From positions 3,720,001 through 3,784,000 of the forward strand of contig NZ_LT629799.1 of the NCBI RefSeq assembly GCF_900105785.1: a stretch of 64,000 nt of DNA, in the 5' to 3' direction. Shown here piece by piece: positions 1 through 7,926 of the stretch (positions are counted from its first letter, which is position 1; each line of letters starts with the position of its first letter). Made by a program: the position numbers and the translations under genes. Source of the stretch: Microlunatus sagamiharensis. Lineage in GTDB: Bacteria > Actinomycetota > Actinomycetes > Propionibacteriales > Propionibacteriaceae. Under the pieces are notes generated by a model. It ran no database searches. It saw only the letters and a program-made list of their open reading frames with translations, and was not told where the DNA came from.

Positions 1-45
1 CACCGCCGGGTCGGCGACCTCCGCCCGGGCGTCGGGGCGGGGCAT
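1..45 (-). CDS. 5' end of a CDS cut by the window edge, by context a copper P-type ATPase
   Basis: An ATG on the minus strand at 45 opens a frame that runs off the left edge (15 codons, beginning MPRPDARAEV). It starts two bases after the copZ stop, so the genes are probably translationally coupled. A copper-exporting P1B ATPase (CopA) is the usual third gene of a csoR-copZ operon. That identity is inferred from position only, since no ATPase motif is inside the window. Confidence 0.45.
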   Translation of the reverse strand, partial: MPRPDARAEVADPAV

Positions 46-46
46 C

Positions 47-259
47 TCAGCGGCTGCCGAGGGTGTAGCCGGCCTCGTCGACGGCGGCGCTCAGCGCGTC
101 GAAGTCGATCGGGTCCTCGCTCGTCACGGTCATCGTGCCGCCGTCGAGGTGGACGGTGACCTCACGGACGCCGGGGACCGCGAGCACCTCCTCGCTGACG
201 GCCTGGGTGCAGTGCTCGCAGGTCATGCCGGCGACGACGTAGTCCTGGGTGGTGGTCAT
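47..259 (-). CDS. copZ: Copper chaperone CopZ-like, heavy-metal-associated domain
   Basis: This 70-residue protein is a single HMA ferredoxin-like domain. The copper-binding loop is GMTCEHC at residues 11-17, with Cys14 and Cys17 as ligands, followed by the usual pattern ending DEAGY. Family members carry Cu(I) in the cytosol and deliver it to a P-type exporter or to CsoR. The start was set at 259 because the frame upstream encodes a Pro/Arg-rich shadow and the HMA fold begins within ten residues of this ATG. The gene lies 82 bases after csoR and just ahead of a probable copA, all leftward, so it is very likely co-regulated from the CsoR site at 664-678. Confidence 0.93.
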   Translation of the reverse strand: MTTTQDYVVAGMTCEHCTQAVSEEVLAVPGVREVTVHLDGGTMTVTSEDPIDFDALSAAVDEAGYTLGSR

Positions 260-341
260 GCGGGGCTCCTGGTGCGGGTGGGGTGGGGACGGCTGACGTG
301 GGTGGGCGACGGGGTGGCTGTGGACGACCGGAAACGCGTCC

Positions 342-644
342 TCAGGAACGGACCAGCCGGGCGATGGCGTCCGCGGCCTCCTTGACCTTGGCGTCCGCCT
401 CGGGCCCACCCGTGCGGGCGGCCTCCACGACGCAGTGGCCGAGGTGGTCGTTGACGAGGCCGAGCGCGACCGACTGGAGGGCGCTGGTCATGGCCGACAC
501 CTGGGTGAGGATGTCGATGCAGTACTTGTCGTCCTCGACCATCTTCTGCAGGCCGCGCGCCTGCCCCTCGATGCGCCGCAGCCGGCGGAGGTAGTCCTCC
601 TTGCCGCCCGCGTAACCCCTGGTCGGCGCAGCTGCCCCGGTCAT
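342..644 (-). CDS. csoR: Copper-sensing transcriptional repressor CsoR
   Basis: This 100-residue all-helical protein of the CsoR/RcnR (DUF156) family contains YLRRLRRIEGQARG near residues 18-31. The Cu(I) ligands Cys42, His67 and Cys71 have the 25 and 4 residue spacing of the Mycobacterium CsoR triad, so copper rather than nickel or formaldehyde is the likely signal. The ATG at 644 is preceded by an AGGAG ribosome site; the longer frame to 758 is Pro/Arg-rich and has no such support. It is the first gene of a leftward operon with copZ. A GC-rich palindrome at 664-678, just upstream, is the expected operator, implying autoregulation and derepression by Cu(I). Confidence 0.94.
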   Translation of the reverse strand: MTGAAAPTRGYAGGKEDYLRRLRRIEGQARGLQKMVEDDKYCIDILTQVSAMTSALQSVALGLVNDHLGHCVVEAARTGGPEADAKVKEAADAIARLVRS

Positions 645-663
645 CGTCGCTCCTGTCGTCTGG

Positions 664-678
664 TACCCCCCCAGGGTA
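664..678. promoter_or_regulatory. CsoR-type operator
   Basis: The pseudo-palindrome TACCCCCCCAGGGTA matches the known CsoR operator form (TA, C-run, G-run, TA) and lies 20 bases upstream of the csoR start. Binding here would block transcription of csoR-copZ(-copA). The match is read directly; function is inferred from the family. Confidence 0.8.
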
Positions 679-955
679 TGCCCCGGCTCAAGCGGGCCGC
701 GCCGGGACACCTGCCGGGTCGGGGTGCGGCGTCGTCCGGACAAAGCTCCGGGGCCCACCCGGCGCGCCGGTGTCGGTGCCGGTCGGCGCGTGCCGGAGAT
801 CCCTCGACGACCGGTGCGGAGCCGGTGCGTGCGCCTGACCCCTACCTGAACGTGTTCTCAGGAAGTGCGGCCCGACGGTGGAAAACGTGTGGGGACGACG
901 GGGTCCGTAGCGCCTCGTCGGTGCCGTGTCAACGTCAGGTAGCGGTCATGCCGGT

Positions 956-1023
956 CCTGGTCAGACGCGGGTCAGGAACTTTTCCTCCACGGCCTGGTCA
1001 TAACGTCTTCCCTGGTCAGACGG
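956..1023 (+). repeat. Three CCTGGTCA direct repeats upstream of dnaB
   Basis: CCTGGTCAGACG occurs at 956-967, CCTGGTCATAACG at 993-1005 and CCTGGTCAGACGG at 1011-1023. The first and third copies share 12 bases. The spacing (37 and 18 bases) is not uniform. They could be a protein-binding cluster; no known factor is recognised. Confidence 0.6.
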
Positions 1024-1058
1024 CACTTGTCTGCCTCGTCCCCCGGTGATCCCCAGGC

Positions 1059-1135
1059 TTGTCCCCAAGCTGTGCACACGCTCTCAGCGTGTCCTGCACA
1101 GGGGCCACCCGGTTGTCCACAGAGGTTGGGGACAA
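1059..1135. promoter_or_regulatory. DnaA-box-like cluster upstream of dnaB
   Basis: TTGTCCACA at 1113-1121 matches the actinobacterial DnaA box consensus exactly. TTGTCCCCA at 1059-1067 and its reverse complement TGGGGACAA at 1127-1135 each differ from it by one base. The 1113 and 1127 sites face each other five bases apart. They may let DnaA tune dnaB expression or be part of an origin-like element. No AT-rich unwinding segment is seen, so a complete origin is not claimed. Confidence 0.5.
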
Positions 1136-1391
1136 GCGTGTGGTCCTCACAGGCGCAGGCGCGTACGTTCTGCTGATCCCCCGCCGCGGCGGGTCGGCCA
1201 GGAGTGGTCGGGACAGCGCGCTGTGTCGGTGCCGGGGTCCTCCTGACGGAGCGGGAAAACTGTCAGCGGGGCCTCCTACCGTCGTCCCGTCTGCACGTGG
1301 AGACCCGTCGGCGGAGCCGTGCGCAGACGTCGGCCCGGGGGCAGCAGCCCTGCGGGTCGTGGGGCGTGACGAGGATGAAGGAGCGTGGCCG

Positions 1392-2753
1392 GTGAGCCTG
1401 GCCGAGGTGATGCCGCCGTACTCGGAGACGAGCCGGCCCAACGACCGCACCCCGCCCCAGGACATGGACGCCGAGCAGAGCGTGCTCGGAGCGATGCTCT
1501 CCAGCAAGGACGCGATCGCCGACGTCGTCGAGGTGGTGCGCGGCGTCGACTTCTACCGCCCCGCCCACGAGCTCGTCTACGACGCGATCCTCGACCTCTA
1601 CGGCCGCGGCGACCCCGCCGACGCCGTCACCGTCGCCGACGAGCTGACCAAGCGCGGCCAGATCGCCCGCGTCGGGGGCGCCGGCTACCTCGTCGACCTC
1701 ATCGGCTCGGTCACGGTCGTGGCCAACGCGAGCTGGTACGCCACCATCGTCCGCGAGAAGGCGGTGCTGCGGCGGCTGGTCGACGCCTCGGTGCGGATCA
1801 ACCAGATGGGCTACGCCGGCGAGGGCGACGTCGACGAGATCGTCGACCGCGCGCAGGCCGAGGTGTACGCGGTCACGGACCGCCGGGCGTCGGAGGACTA
1901 CAAGTCCCTCTCGGAGCTGATGCAGCCGACGATGGACGAGATGGAGGCCATCGAGAACCGGGGGGCCGGTCTCGCCGGGATCTCCACCGGCTTCGCCGAC
2001 CTCGACGAGCTGACCAACGGCCTGCACGGCGGCCAGCTGATCATCGTCGCCGCCCGCCCGGGTTGCGGGAAGTCGACGCTCGCCCTCGACCTCGCCCGCT
2101 CGTGCTCGATCAAGCAGGGGCTGACCTCGGCCATCTTCAGCCTGGAGATGAGCCAGATCGAGATCACCATGCGCCTGCTGTCGGCCGAGGCAAGCGTCCC
2201 GCTCGGCCACATCCGCGGCGGCCGGATGAACGACGACGACTGGCAGCGCGTCGCGCAGAAGATGGGCCAGGTCGAGTCGGCCCCGCTCTTCATCGACGAC
2301 TCGCCCAACCTCACGATGATGGAGATCCGGGCCAAGGCGCGCCGGCTCAAGCAGCGCCACGACCTGCGCCTGATCTGCATCGACTACATCCAGCTGATGA
2401 CCTCGGGCAAGAAGGTCGAGTCGCGCCAGCTGGAGGTCTCCGAGTTCTCCCGGCAGCTCAAGCTGCTGGCCAAGGAGCTCCAGGTGCCGGTCGTCGCGCT
2501 CTCCCAGCTCAACCGTGGCCCCGAGCAGCGCACGGACAAGAAGCCGATGCTGTCCGACCTGCGCGAGTCCGGCTCGCTGGAGCAGGACGCCGACATGGTC
2601 ATGCTGCTCTCGCGCCCCGACCTCTACGACAAGGAGTCCGAGCGCGCCGGCGAGGCCGACTTCGACGTCGCCAAGCACCGCAACGGCCCGACCCGCACCC
2701 TGACGGTGGCCTTCCAGGGCCACTACTCGCGGTTCGTCGACATGGCCCGCTGA
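1392..2753 (+). CDS. dnaB: Replicative DNA helicase DnaB
   Basis: This is the hexameric replicative helicase that unwinds DNA ahead of the fork and contacts primase. The 453-residue protein has the N-terminal domain (PQDMDAEQSVLGAML near residue 21), a linker helix, and a RecA-like core with Walker A ARPGCGKST near residues 220-230. Walker B LICIDYIQLM follows near residue 325, then ALSQLNRGPEQR and DLRESGSLEQDAD. The GTG at 1392 follows GAAGGAG by eight bases; the open frame extends to 1059 but the extra part is low-complexity. No intein interrupts the Walker A site, unlike several mycobacterial DnaB proteins. The ribosomal-protein genes that usually precede it are absent. Confidence 0.96.
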   Translation: MSLAEVMPPYSETSRPNDRTPPQDMDAEQSVLGAMLSSKDAIADVVEVVRGVDFYRPAHELVYDAILDLYGRGDPADAVTVADELTKRGQIARVGGAGYLVDLIGSVTVVANASWYATIVREKAVLRRLVDASVRINQMGYAGEGDVDEIVDRAQAEVYAVTDRRASEDYKSLSELMQPTMDEMEAIENRGAGLAGISTGFADLDELTNGLHGGQLIIVAARPGCGKSTLALDLARSCSIKQGLTSAIFSLEMSQIEITMRLLSAEASVPLGHIRGGRMNDDDWQRVAQKMGQVESAPLFIDDSPNLTMMEIRAKARRLKQRHDLRLICIDYIQLMTSGKKVESRQLEVSEFSRQLKLLAKELQVPVVALSQLNRGPEQRTDKKPMLSDLRESGSLEQDADMVMLLSRPDLYDKESERAGEADFDVAKHRNGPTRTLTVAFQGHYSRFVDMAR

Positions 2754-2811
2754 CCCCTCGTCCTCCGAGATCCCTGCCGTCGCGCTAGGGAATCTCGTAC
2801 GCTCGGTCCCC

Positions 2812-3942
2812 GTGCCCCTGACGTTCGACTGGTTCCTGCCCACGACCGGCGACAGCCGCTCCCTGGTCGGGGGCGGGCACAGCGTCCCGGCCGACCTCGG
2901 ACGGGCCGGGGGCGCGCTCGACACGGCCGGACGGTTCCGGGAGCCGGACCTGCGCTACCTGGCCCACGTGGCGCGGACGGCCGAGGACCTGGGCTTCGAC
3001 GCGGTGCTGACGCCGACCGGCACGCCCTGCGAGGACGCCTGGGTCATCACCTCGGCGCTGATCACGCAGACGGAGCGGCTCAAGTTCCTCGTGGCGCTGC
3101 GTCCCGGGCTCATCACCCCGACGCTGCTGGCGCAGATGGCCTCGACCTTCCAGCGCGTCTCGGGCAACCGGCTGCTGCTCAACGTCGTCGTCGGCGGCGA
3201 CCGTGACGAGCAGCTGCGGTTCGGCGACCGGGTCGCGAAGGACGACCGCTACGCCCGGGCGGCGGAGTTCCTCCAGGTCTTCCGCGGCGCCTTCACCGCC
3301 GAGGGGACGAGCTTCAGCGGCGACTGGTACGACGTGACCGACGCGCGGACCCGCCAGCCGGCTCAGGTCCCGGAGATCTACCTCGGCGGATCGTCGCCGG
3401 CCGCGGGGCCGGTGACCGCCGAGCACACCGACGTCTACCTGACGTGGGGCGAGCCGCCGGCGGCCGTCGCGGAGAAGATCGCCTGGATCCGCGGTCTGGC
3501 CGAGAACGTCGGGCGGACGATCCGCTTCGGGGTCCGGCTGCACACGATCAGCCGGGACCGCACCGAGGAGGCCTGGCGGGTGGCCGACGACATGCTCGCC
3601 CAGCTCGACCCGGCCGAGGTGGCCAAGGCGCAGGCCGCGCTCGCGACCAGCGAGTCGGAGGGCCAGCGCCGGATGCGTGCGCTGCACCGGGGCGCCGCGT
3701 CGTACGCCGACGCCCGTGAGCTCGAGGTGCACCCGGCCCTGTGGTCGGGCATCGGGCTGATGCGCAGCGGTGCGGGCACCGCGCTGGTCGGCAGCCACTC
3801 CGAGGTCGCCGACCTGATCGGGGAGTACGCCGCCGTCGGCGTCGAGGAGTTCGTGCTGTCGGGCTACCCGCACGTCGAGGAGGCGTACTGGTTCGCCGAG
3901 GGCGTCCTCCCGGTCCTGCGTCGCCGCGGCCTGCTCGCCTGA
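2812..3942 (+). CDS. FMNH2-dependent alkanesulfonate monooxygenase SsuD-like
   Basis: This 376-residue luciferase-like TIM-barrel protein closely follows the SsuD pattern: LTFDWFLPTTGDSR at the start, DAVLTPTGTPCEDAWV, a VALRPG segment, LLLNVVVGGD and an EIYLGGSSPAA segment. SsuD (about 380 residues) uses reduced flavin and oxygen to release sulfite from alkanesulfonates. No flavin reductase or ABC uptake genes adjoin it, so it probably borrows a reductase from elsewhere. The GTG start has no clear ribosome site and lies close behind a possible -10 element (TACGCT near 2797), so the message may be nearly leaderless. An alternative is another sulfonate or sulfone monooxygenase of the same subfamily. 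Confidence 0.85.
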   Translation: MPLTFDWFLPTTGDSRSLVGGGHSVPADLGRAGGALDTAGRFREPDLRYLAHVARTAEDLGFDAVLTPTGTPCEDAWVITSALITQTERLKFLVALRPGLITPTLLAQMASTFQRVSGNRLLLNVVVGGDRDEQLRFGDRVAKDDRYARAAEFLQVFRGAFTAEGTSFSGDWYDVTDARTRQPAQVPEIYLGGSSPAAGPVTAEHTDVYLTWGEPPAAVAEKIAWIRGLAENVGRTIRFGVRLHTISRDRTEEAWRVADDMLAQLDPAEVAKAQAALATSESEGQRRMRALHRGAASYADARELEVHPALWSGIGLMRSGAGTALVGSHSEVADLIGEYAAVGVEEFVLSGYPHVEEAYWFAEGVLPVLRRRGLLA

Positions 3943-4005
3943 CCATTACGCCTGACCCGTCCACCTGACCCCGCGTCCCACCCGCGTCCCACCCGGTCCG
4001 CCCCT

Positions 4006-4101
4006 TGTCGGGAACCTGTGCGCGCACAGGTTGCCGACACCGAGCCCAGGTTGCAGCCCGGGCGCAGTGCGGGAGACCTGTGCGCGCACAGGTTCCCGAC
4101 A
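4006..4101. repeat. Bipartite inverted repeat with internal palindromes
   Basis: Two 26-base arms, 4006-4031 and 4076-4101, are perfect reverse complements separated by 44 bases. Each arm contains the palindrome ACCTGTGCGCGCACAGGT. There is no protein-coding signal between the flanking genes. The same outer-arm-plus-palindrome design recurs elsewhere in the window with other sequences. Confidence 0.9.
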
Positions 4102-4185
4102 CCACGGCGGGGCCACCCGCGGCTGCCTCGGCTGCGAACCCCTCGTCGACGGCGCCCGGACGGGCGTCGCGGAAGGAGCCCGACC

Positions 4186-5097
4186 GTGAGCCCGACGCCG
4201 CTGCGACTGAGCCGCCGTCACCTCCTCGCGACCTCGGCCCTCGGTCTGCTGGCGGCCGCGGGCTGCTCGGTGGGAGCCGGGCGGTCGGGCCCGGGGGGCG
4301 GGTCGCAGGATGAGGGGGTGCAGACCCTCCGCTACGGCGACCACCCGTCCCAGTACGTCGAGCTCAGCCTCCCCTCCGGCACGAGCGTGGTGCCGGTCGT
4401 CGTCGTGGTCCACGGCGGCTTCTGGCGCGACGCGTACGGCGCCGACCTCGGCCGGCCGCTCGCCGCCGACCTCGTGAACCGCGGCTGGGCGGCCCTGAAC
4501 GTCGAGTACCGCCGGGTGGGCGACAGCCCGACCGACGGCGGTGGCGGGTGGCCCGCGACATGCCTCGACGTCGCCGCGGCGGTGGACACCCTGGCCACCG
4601 AGGGCCAGCGCGTCGCCGGCGGACGGCTCGACCTGTCCCGCGTCGTCGCCCTCGGCCACTCCGCGGGCGGCCACCTCGCCGGCTGGCTCGCGAGCCGGAC
4701 GGGGCAGGAGAGCGGTGCCCCGGGGGCCGACCCGCAGGTCACCCTGTCGGGCGCGGTGATCCAGGCCGGCGTGGTCGACCTGGTCGGCGGCTACGGCGCC
4801 GACCTCGGCGGGGGCGCCGTGCCCGGCTTCCTCGGCGGCAGCCCCGAGGAGCTGCCCGACGTGTACGCCCAGGCCTCGCCGACCGCCCGGGTGCCCCTGG
4901 GCGTGCCGACCGTCTGCGTCCACGGCCGCTCCGACGACGTGGTCCCGATCGAGCAGTCGGAGACCTTCGTCGCGGCGGCGACGAAGGCCGGCGACTCCGC
5001 CGAGCTGCAGGCCTTCGACGGCGACCACATGGACGTCGTCGACGTCGAGCACCCCGGCTACGCGCTCTGCGTCGCGGCGCTGGAGCGGCTGCTGTGA
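4186..5097 (+). CDS. Tat-type lipoprotein alpha/beta hydrolase (esterase)
   Basis: This 303-residue exported serine hydrolase has the N-terminus SRRHLLATSALGLLAAAGC, which combines a twin-arginine signal (Arg10-Arg11) with a lipobox at Cys27, so the enzyme should be anchored outside the membrane. The core has the oxyanion motif HGGFW (76-80), nucleophile elbow GHSAGG (Ser159), an acid in GRSDDVVP (Asp250 or Asp251) and GDHMDV (His281). This fits the BD-FAE/arylformamidase-like esterase group. GTG 4186 follows GGAAGGAG by seven bases. It overlaps the fucosidase by four bases (GTGA), suggesting a joint role, for example deacetylating glycans before fucose removal; that link is inferred. Confidence 0.85.
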   Translation: MSPTPLRLSRRHLLATSALGLLAAAGCSVGAGRSGPGGGSQDEGVQTLRYGDHPSQYVELSLPSGTSVVPVVVVVHGGFWRDAYGADLGRPLAADLVNRGWAALNVEYRRVGDSPTDGGGGWPATCLDVAAAVDTLATEGQRVAGGRLDLSRVVALGHSAGGHLAGWLASRTGQESGAPGADPQVTLSGAVIQAGVVDLVGGYGADLGGGAVPGFLGGSPEELPDVYAQASPTARVPLGVPTVCVHGRSDDVVPIEQSETFVAAATKAGDSAELQAFDGDHMDVVDVEHPGYALCVAALERLL

Positions 5098-6473
5098 GCG
5101 CCGGGGCACCGACCGGCTCCGCCTTCGTCCCCAGCACGACGGTCGAGCAGGGCGACAGCCCCGAGCTCTGGGCGAGCCTGCGGCGCCCGCTGCCCGACTG
5201 GTACGCCGGCGCGAAGCTCGGGATCTTCGTGCACTGGGGCCCGTACTCGGTGCCCGCGTGGGCCGAGCCGGTCGGCGCGCTCGGCGCGGTGCCGGAGGAC
5301 GAGTGGTTCCTCCACAACGCGTACGCCGAGTGGTACTGGAACACGATCCGCATCGAGGGCAGCCCCGCACAGCGCCACCACGCCGAGGTGCACGGCGGTG
5401 CGCCGTACGACGAGTTCCTCGACGCCTGGACCGCGCCGGACTTCGACCCGGCGGCGTGGGCGCGCCTGTTCGCCGCGGCCGGTGCGGAGTACGTCGTGCC
5501 GACGACCAAGCACCACGACGGCGTCGCCCTCTGGGACGCGCCGGGTACGGGCGCCCGCAACACCGTGCACCGCGGCCCGCGCCGCGACCTCGTCGGCGAG
5601 ATCGCCGAGGCCGTGCGCGCCGAGGGGATGCGCTTCGGCGTCTACTACTCCGGCGGCCTCGACTGGTCGGTGACCGACCTCCCGCCGCACACCACCTTCG
5701 ACGAGGTCTCCTCGCTGCGCCCGACCGACGCCGCGTACAACCTGTACGCCGGCGCGCACGTCGCCGACCTCGTGCGCCGCTACGCCCCGAGCGTGCTCTG
5801 GAACGACATCGACTGGCCCGACAGCGGCAAGTGCGGCGGCCCGGGCTCGCTGCACGCGCTCTTCGAGGCCTACTACGCGGCCGTGCCCGAGGGCGTGGTC
5901 AACGACCGCTGGGGCGACACCCACCACGACTTCGTGACCAGCGAGTACGAGCACAAGCGCGAGCACGAGGGCGACGAGCCGTGGGAGCACAACCGCGGCA
6001 TCGGCTGGTCCTTCGGCCACAACCGGGTGGAGGACGAGAGCCAGTCGCTCGACGCCCGCGCGCTCGCCCGGCACCTGACCGACGTGGTCTCGCGCGGCGG
6101 GCGGCTCCTGCTCAACGTCGGCCCGACGGCCGAGGGCACCCTGCCGCCCGTGCAGCAGCGGGCCCTCGAGGGCCTGGGTCGATGGATGGCCGGGGCGAAG
6201 GAGCTGCTGCGCATGTCGACCCCGGTCCCGGTCGGGACCGCCCGTTCCGGCGAGGAGCCCTGGACGCGCTGGCTCGCCGTGCCCGGCGCGCTGGTCGCGG
6301 TCCTCGACGCCGACGGCACCGTCCCCCTCGACGTCGACCCCTCGGCCGTGGCTGCCGGCGACCTGAGCGTCGCGAACGGCAGCGCTGACGTCGCCCTCGA
6401 GGAGGGCCGTCTCGTCGCCCGGGTCACGCATTCGCCGGACGGCCCGGCCCTGCTGCGGCTGCCCGTCCGCTGA
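5094..6473 (+). CDS. Alpha-L-fucosidase, GH29
   Basis: This 459-residue glycoside hydrolase of family 29 has family motifs AKLGIFVHWGPYSVPAWAEP near residue 42, the TTKHHDGVALWD segment and FGVYYSGGLDWS. VLWNDIDWP contains the probable nucleophile Asp238. RGGRLLLNVGPTAEGTLP follows before a small C-terminal beta domain. The enzyme releases terminal L-fucose from glycans. No signal peptide is seen, so it is probably cytosolic, acting on imported oligosaccharides, although its partner esterase is a lipoprotein. The GTG at 5094 overlaps the esterase stop (GTGA), so translation is coupled. Confidence 0.93.
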   Translation: MSAGAPTGSAFVPSTTVEQGDSPELWASLRRPLPDWYAGAKLGIFVHWGPYSVPAWAEPVGALGAVPEDEWFLHNAYAEWYWNTIRIEGSPAQRHHAEVHGGAPYDEFLDAWTAPDFDPAAWARLFAAAGAEYVVPTTKHHDGVALWDAPGTGARNTVHRGPRRDLVGEIAEAVRAEGMRFGVYYSGGLDWSVTDLPPHTTFDEVSSLRPTDAAYNLYAGAHVADLVRRYAPSVLWNDIDWPDSGKCGGPGSLHALFEAYYAAVPEGVVNDRWGDTHHDFVTSEYEHKREHEGDEPWEHNRGIGWSFGHNRVEDESQSLDARALARHLTDVVSRGGRLLLNVGPTAEGTLPPVQQRALEGLGRWMAGAKELLRMSTPVPVGTARSGEEPWTRWLAVPGALVAVLDADGTVPLDVDPSAVAAGDLSVANGSADVALEEGRLVARVTHSPDGPALLRLPVR

Positions 6474-6597
6474 GCCGTCCTCGGCGCTCATCTGAGCGTG
6501 TTCAGGTACGCAGAGGAGTGGACGTGAGGTGCGTCGAGGGGGTCGTTCGCCTACGGTGAGCGGGTCGGGACCGTCCCGGCGGTGATAGGAGCGTGGC

Positions 6598-7365
6598 ATG
6601 CCTGTTCTGGACCGTTTCCGTCTCGACGACAAGGTCGCCGTCGTCACCGGGGGGACCCGTGGCCTCGGCCGCGGCTTCGCCACGGCGCTGGGCGAGGCGG
6701 GGGCCAAGGTCGTCGTCGTCGGCCGTGACGACGCCCTGGGCGACGAGGTCGTGGCCGACCTCGAGGGTCGCGGCGTCGAGTCGATCTACGTGCACGCCGA
6801 CATCACCGTCCCCAGCGAGGTCGAGCGGGTCCTCGAGCGGACGCTGGAGAAGTTCGGCAAGGTCGACATCCTCGTGAACAACGCGGGCACCTGCGTCCAC
6901 GCGCCGGCGCTCGAGGTCACGGCCGAGGACTGGAAGTCGGTCATGACGACCAACGTCGACGCCCTGTGGACCTGCTCGCGGGTCTTCGGCCAGCAGCTCG
7001 TCGAGCAGGGTGGCGGCACCATCGTCAACATCGGCTCGATCTCGGCCATGATCGTCAACCGCCCGCAGTGGCAGCCCGGCTACAACGCCTCCAAGGCCGC
7101 CGTGCACCAGCTGACCAAGAGCCTCGCCGCCGAGTGGGCCCCGCACAACATCCGCGTCAACGCGCTGGCCCCCGGCTACGTGAAGACCGAGATGGCGCCG
7201 GTCGACGAGCCGCAGTACCGCCGGCAGTGGATCGAGGACGCCGCGATGCAGCGCTACGCCACCGTCGAGGAGATCGCTCCGCTCGTGGTCTTCCTGGCCA
7301 GCGACGCCGCCTCGTTCATGACCGGCAGCGTGCTCGTCGCCGACGGCGGCTACACGCTCTTCTGA
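6598..7365 (+). CDS. SDR-family NAD(P)-dependent oxidoreductase
   Basis: This 255-residue classical short-chain dehydrogenase has a cofactor motif TGGTRGLG (17-24), NNAG, an active-site serine in GSISAMIV, and YNASK (Tyr162, Lys166). The C-terminus is GSVLVADGGYTLF. The PGYVKTEM segment and overall length resemble sugar or polyol dehydrogenases of the gluconate 5-dehydrogenase/2-deoxygluconate dehydrogenase group. It follows the fucosidase with 124 bases between and has its own AGGAG site, so a role in fucose oxidation is possible but unproven. Substrate cannot be read from the sequence. Confidence 0.85.
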   Translation: MPVLDRFRLDDKVAVVTGGTRGLGRGFATALGEAGAKVVVVGRDDALGDEVVADLEGRGVESIYVHADITVPSEVERVLERTLEKFGKVDILVNNAGTCVHAPALEVTAEDWKSVMTTNVDALWTCSRVFGQQLVEQGGGTIVNIGSISAMIVNRPQWQPGYNASKAAVHQLTKSLAAEWAPHNIRVNALAPGYVKTEMAPVDEPQYRRQWIEDAAMQRYATVEEIAPLVVFLASDAASFMTGSVLVADGGYTLF

Positions 7366-7711
7366 GTCGCACCCGGTCGTGCCGCCGTCCGCGGCGGCGC
7401 GGCCGCGCGGGTGACGCGTACGAGAGCTGGGATGGGTGACCCGCCGTCGAGCTCCCCGGGACTCGTCCAGCGGGTCACCCCCGGACGGCCGGCGGGAGCA
7501 ACGGCCCCCCGCGGGACGCTCCCCCAACGGTGGGTCCAGCCTCCCTGCTCCTGCTCGGCAGGACGACGTTAGGCCGTGCACCGCCACACTGTCAGCAGAT
7601 CAGGGTTTTCTGGGTGGAACCTCAGCCCAGGACCAGTGCCCGGGCCCCGTGGGTCACCTGCTCCACCCGGCTACCGTTGAAGGTCTCCACCTCGACTCCC
7701 AGGAGCGTCCG
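7366..7711. other. Intergenic region before a 46-residue gene
   Basis: There are 346 bases with no supported gene. A weak hairpin (GCCGCC at 7381-7386 against GGCGGC at 7393-7398) may end the SDR transcript. AGGAG at 7701-7705 is the ribosome site of the next gene. A relatively AT-rich patch near 7590-7615 could be promoter DNA, but no clear -35/-10 pair is assigned. Confidence 0.5.
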
Positions 7712-7852
7712 ATGAGCATGATCAAGTCGATTCTCAAGACCGCCGTGGCGGCCAAGGCCGTGCAGCTCGTCTCGCGCGAGCTGCAGAAGCCGGAGAACCA
7801 GCGCAAGCTCAAGGAGGGCCTGAGCAAGCTGGCCAAGCAGCGCCGCCGCTGA
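7712..7852 (+). CDS. Small basic protein of unknown function
   Basis: This 46-residue protein begins MSMIKSILKTAVAAKAVQLV and ends in a Lys/Arg-rich helix with KLAKQRRR. The ATG follows AGGAG by six bases and a strong terminator lies 13 bases after the stop, which supports a real short gene. Predicted as an amphipathic helix followed by a charged helix, it could be a small membrane- or nucleic-acid-associated protein. No family is recognised. Confidence 0.65.
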   Translation: MSMIKSILKTAVAAKAVQLVSRELQKPENQRKLKEGLSKLAKQRRR

Positions 7853-7865
7853 CCTTCGTACGCAC

Positions 7866-7899
7866 CGGAGCCCGGACGCCTGACGGCGTCCGGGCTCCG
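7866..7899. terminator. Bidirectional hairpin terminator
   Basis: A perfect 15-base stem (7866-7880 with 7885-7899) closes on the tetraloop TGAC. It lies between the convergent small gene and the 7927-8418 gene and can serve both. No long T-run follows, which is common in high-GC actinobacteria. Confidence 0.8.
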
Positions 7900-7926
7900 T
7901 CGTCCCCGGGACCGTCCGCAGCGCCT

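Larger units (their letters stand above)
679..1391. other. Long non-coding region upstream of dnaB
   Basis: About 700 bases without a convincing gene separate the csoR operator from dnaB. Open frames crossing it have shadow-like Arg/Pro/Gly composition. Visible contents are three CCTGGTCA direct repeats (956-1018) and DnaA-box-like nonamers (1059-1135). A dnaB ribosome site GAAGGAG lies at 1377-1383. In many actinobacteria rpsF-ssb-rpsR-rplI precede dnaB; none are here. Promoter positions could not be assigned with confidence. Confidence 0.6.

Noticed and set aside
971-990. TCAGGAACTTTTC shared with 34950-34962 as a possible ECF sigma promoter
   Set aside because: A 13-base match between two places in 64 kb is expected by chance, the second copy points away from any gene start, and no consistent -10 spacing is found.
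679-1391. Complete replication origin
   Set aside because: Only one exact DnaA box and two near matches are seen, with no AT-rich unwinding stretch and no dnaA or dnaN beside it.
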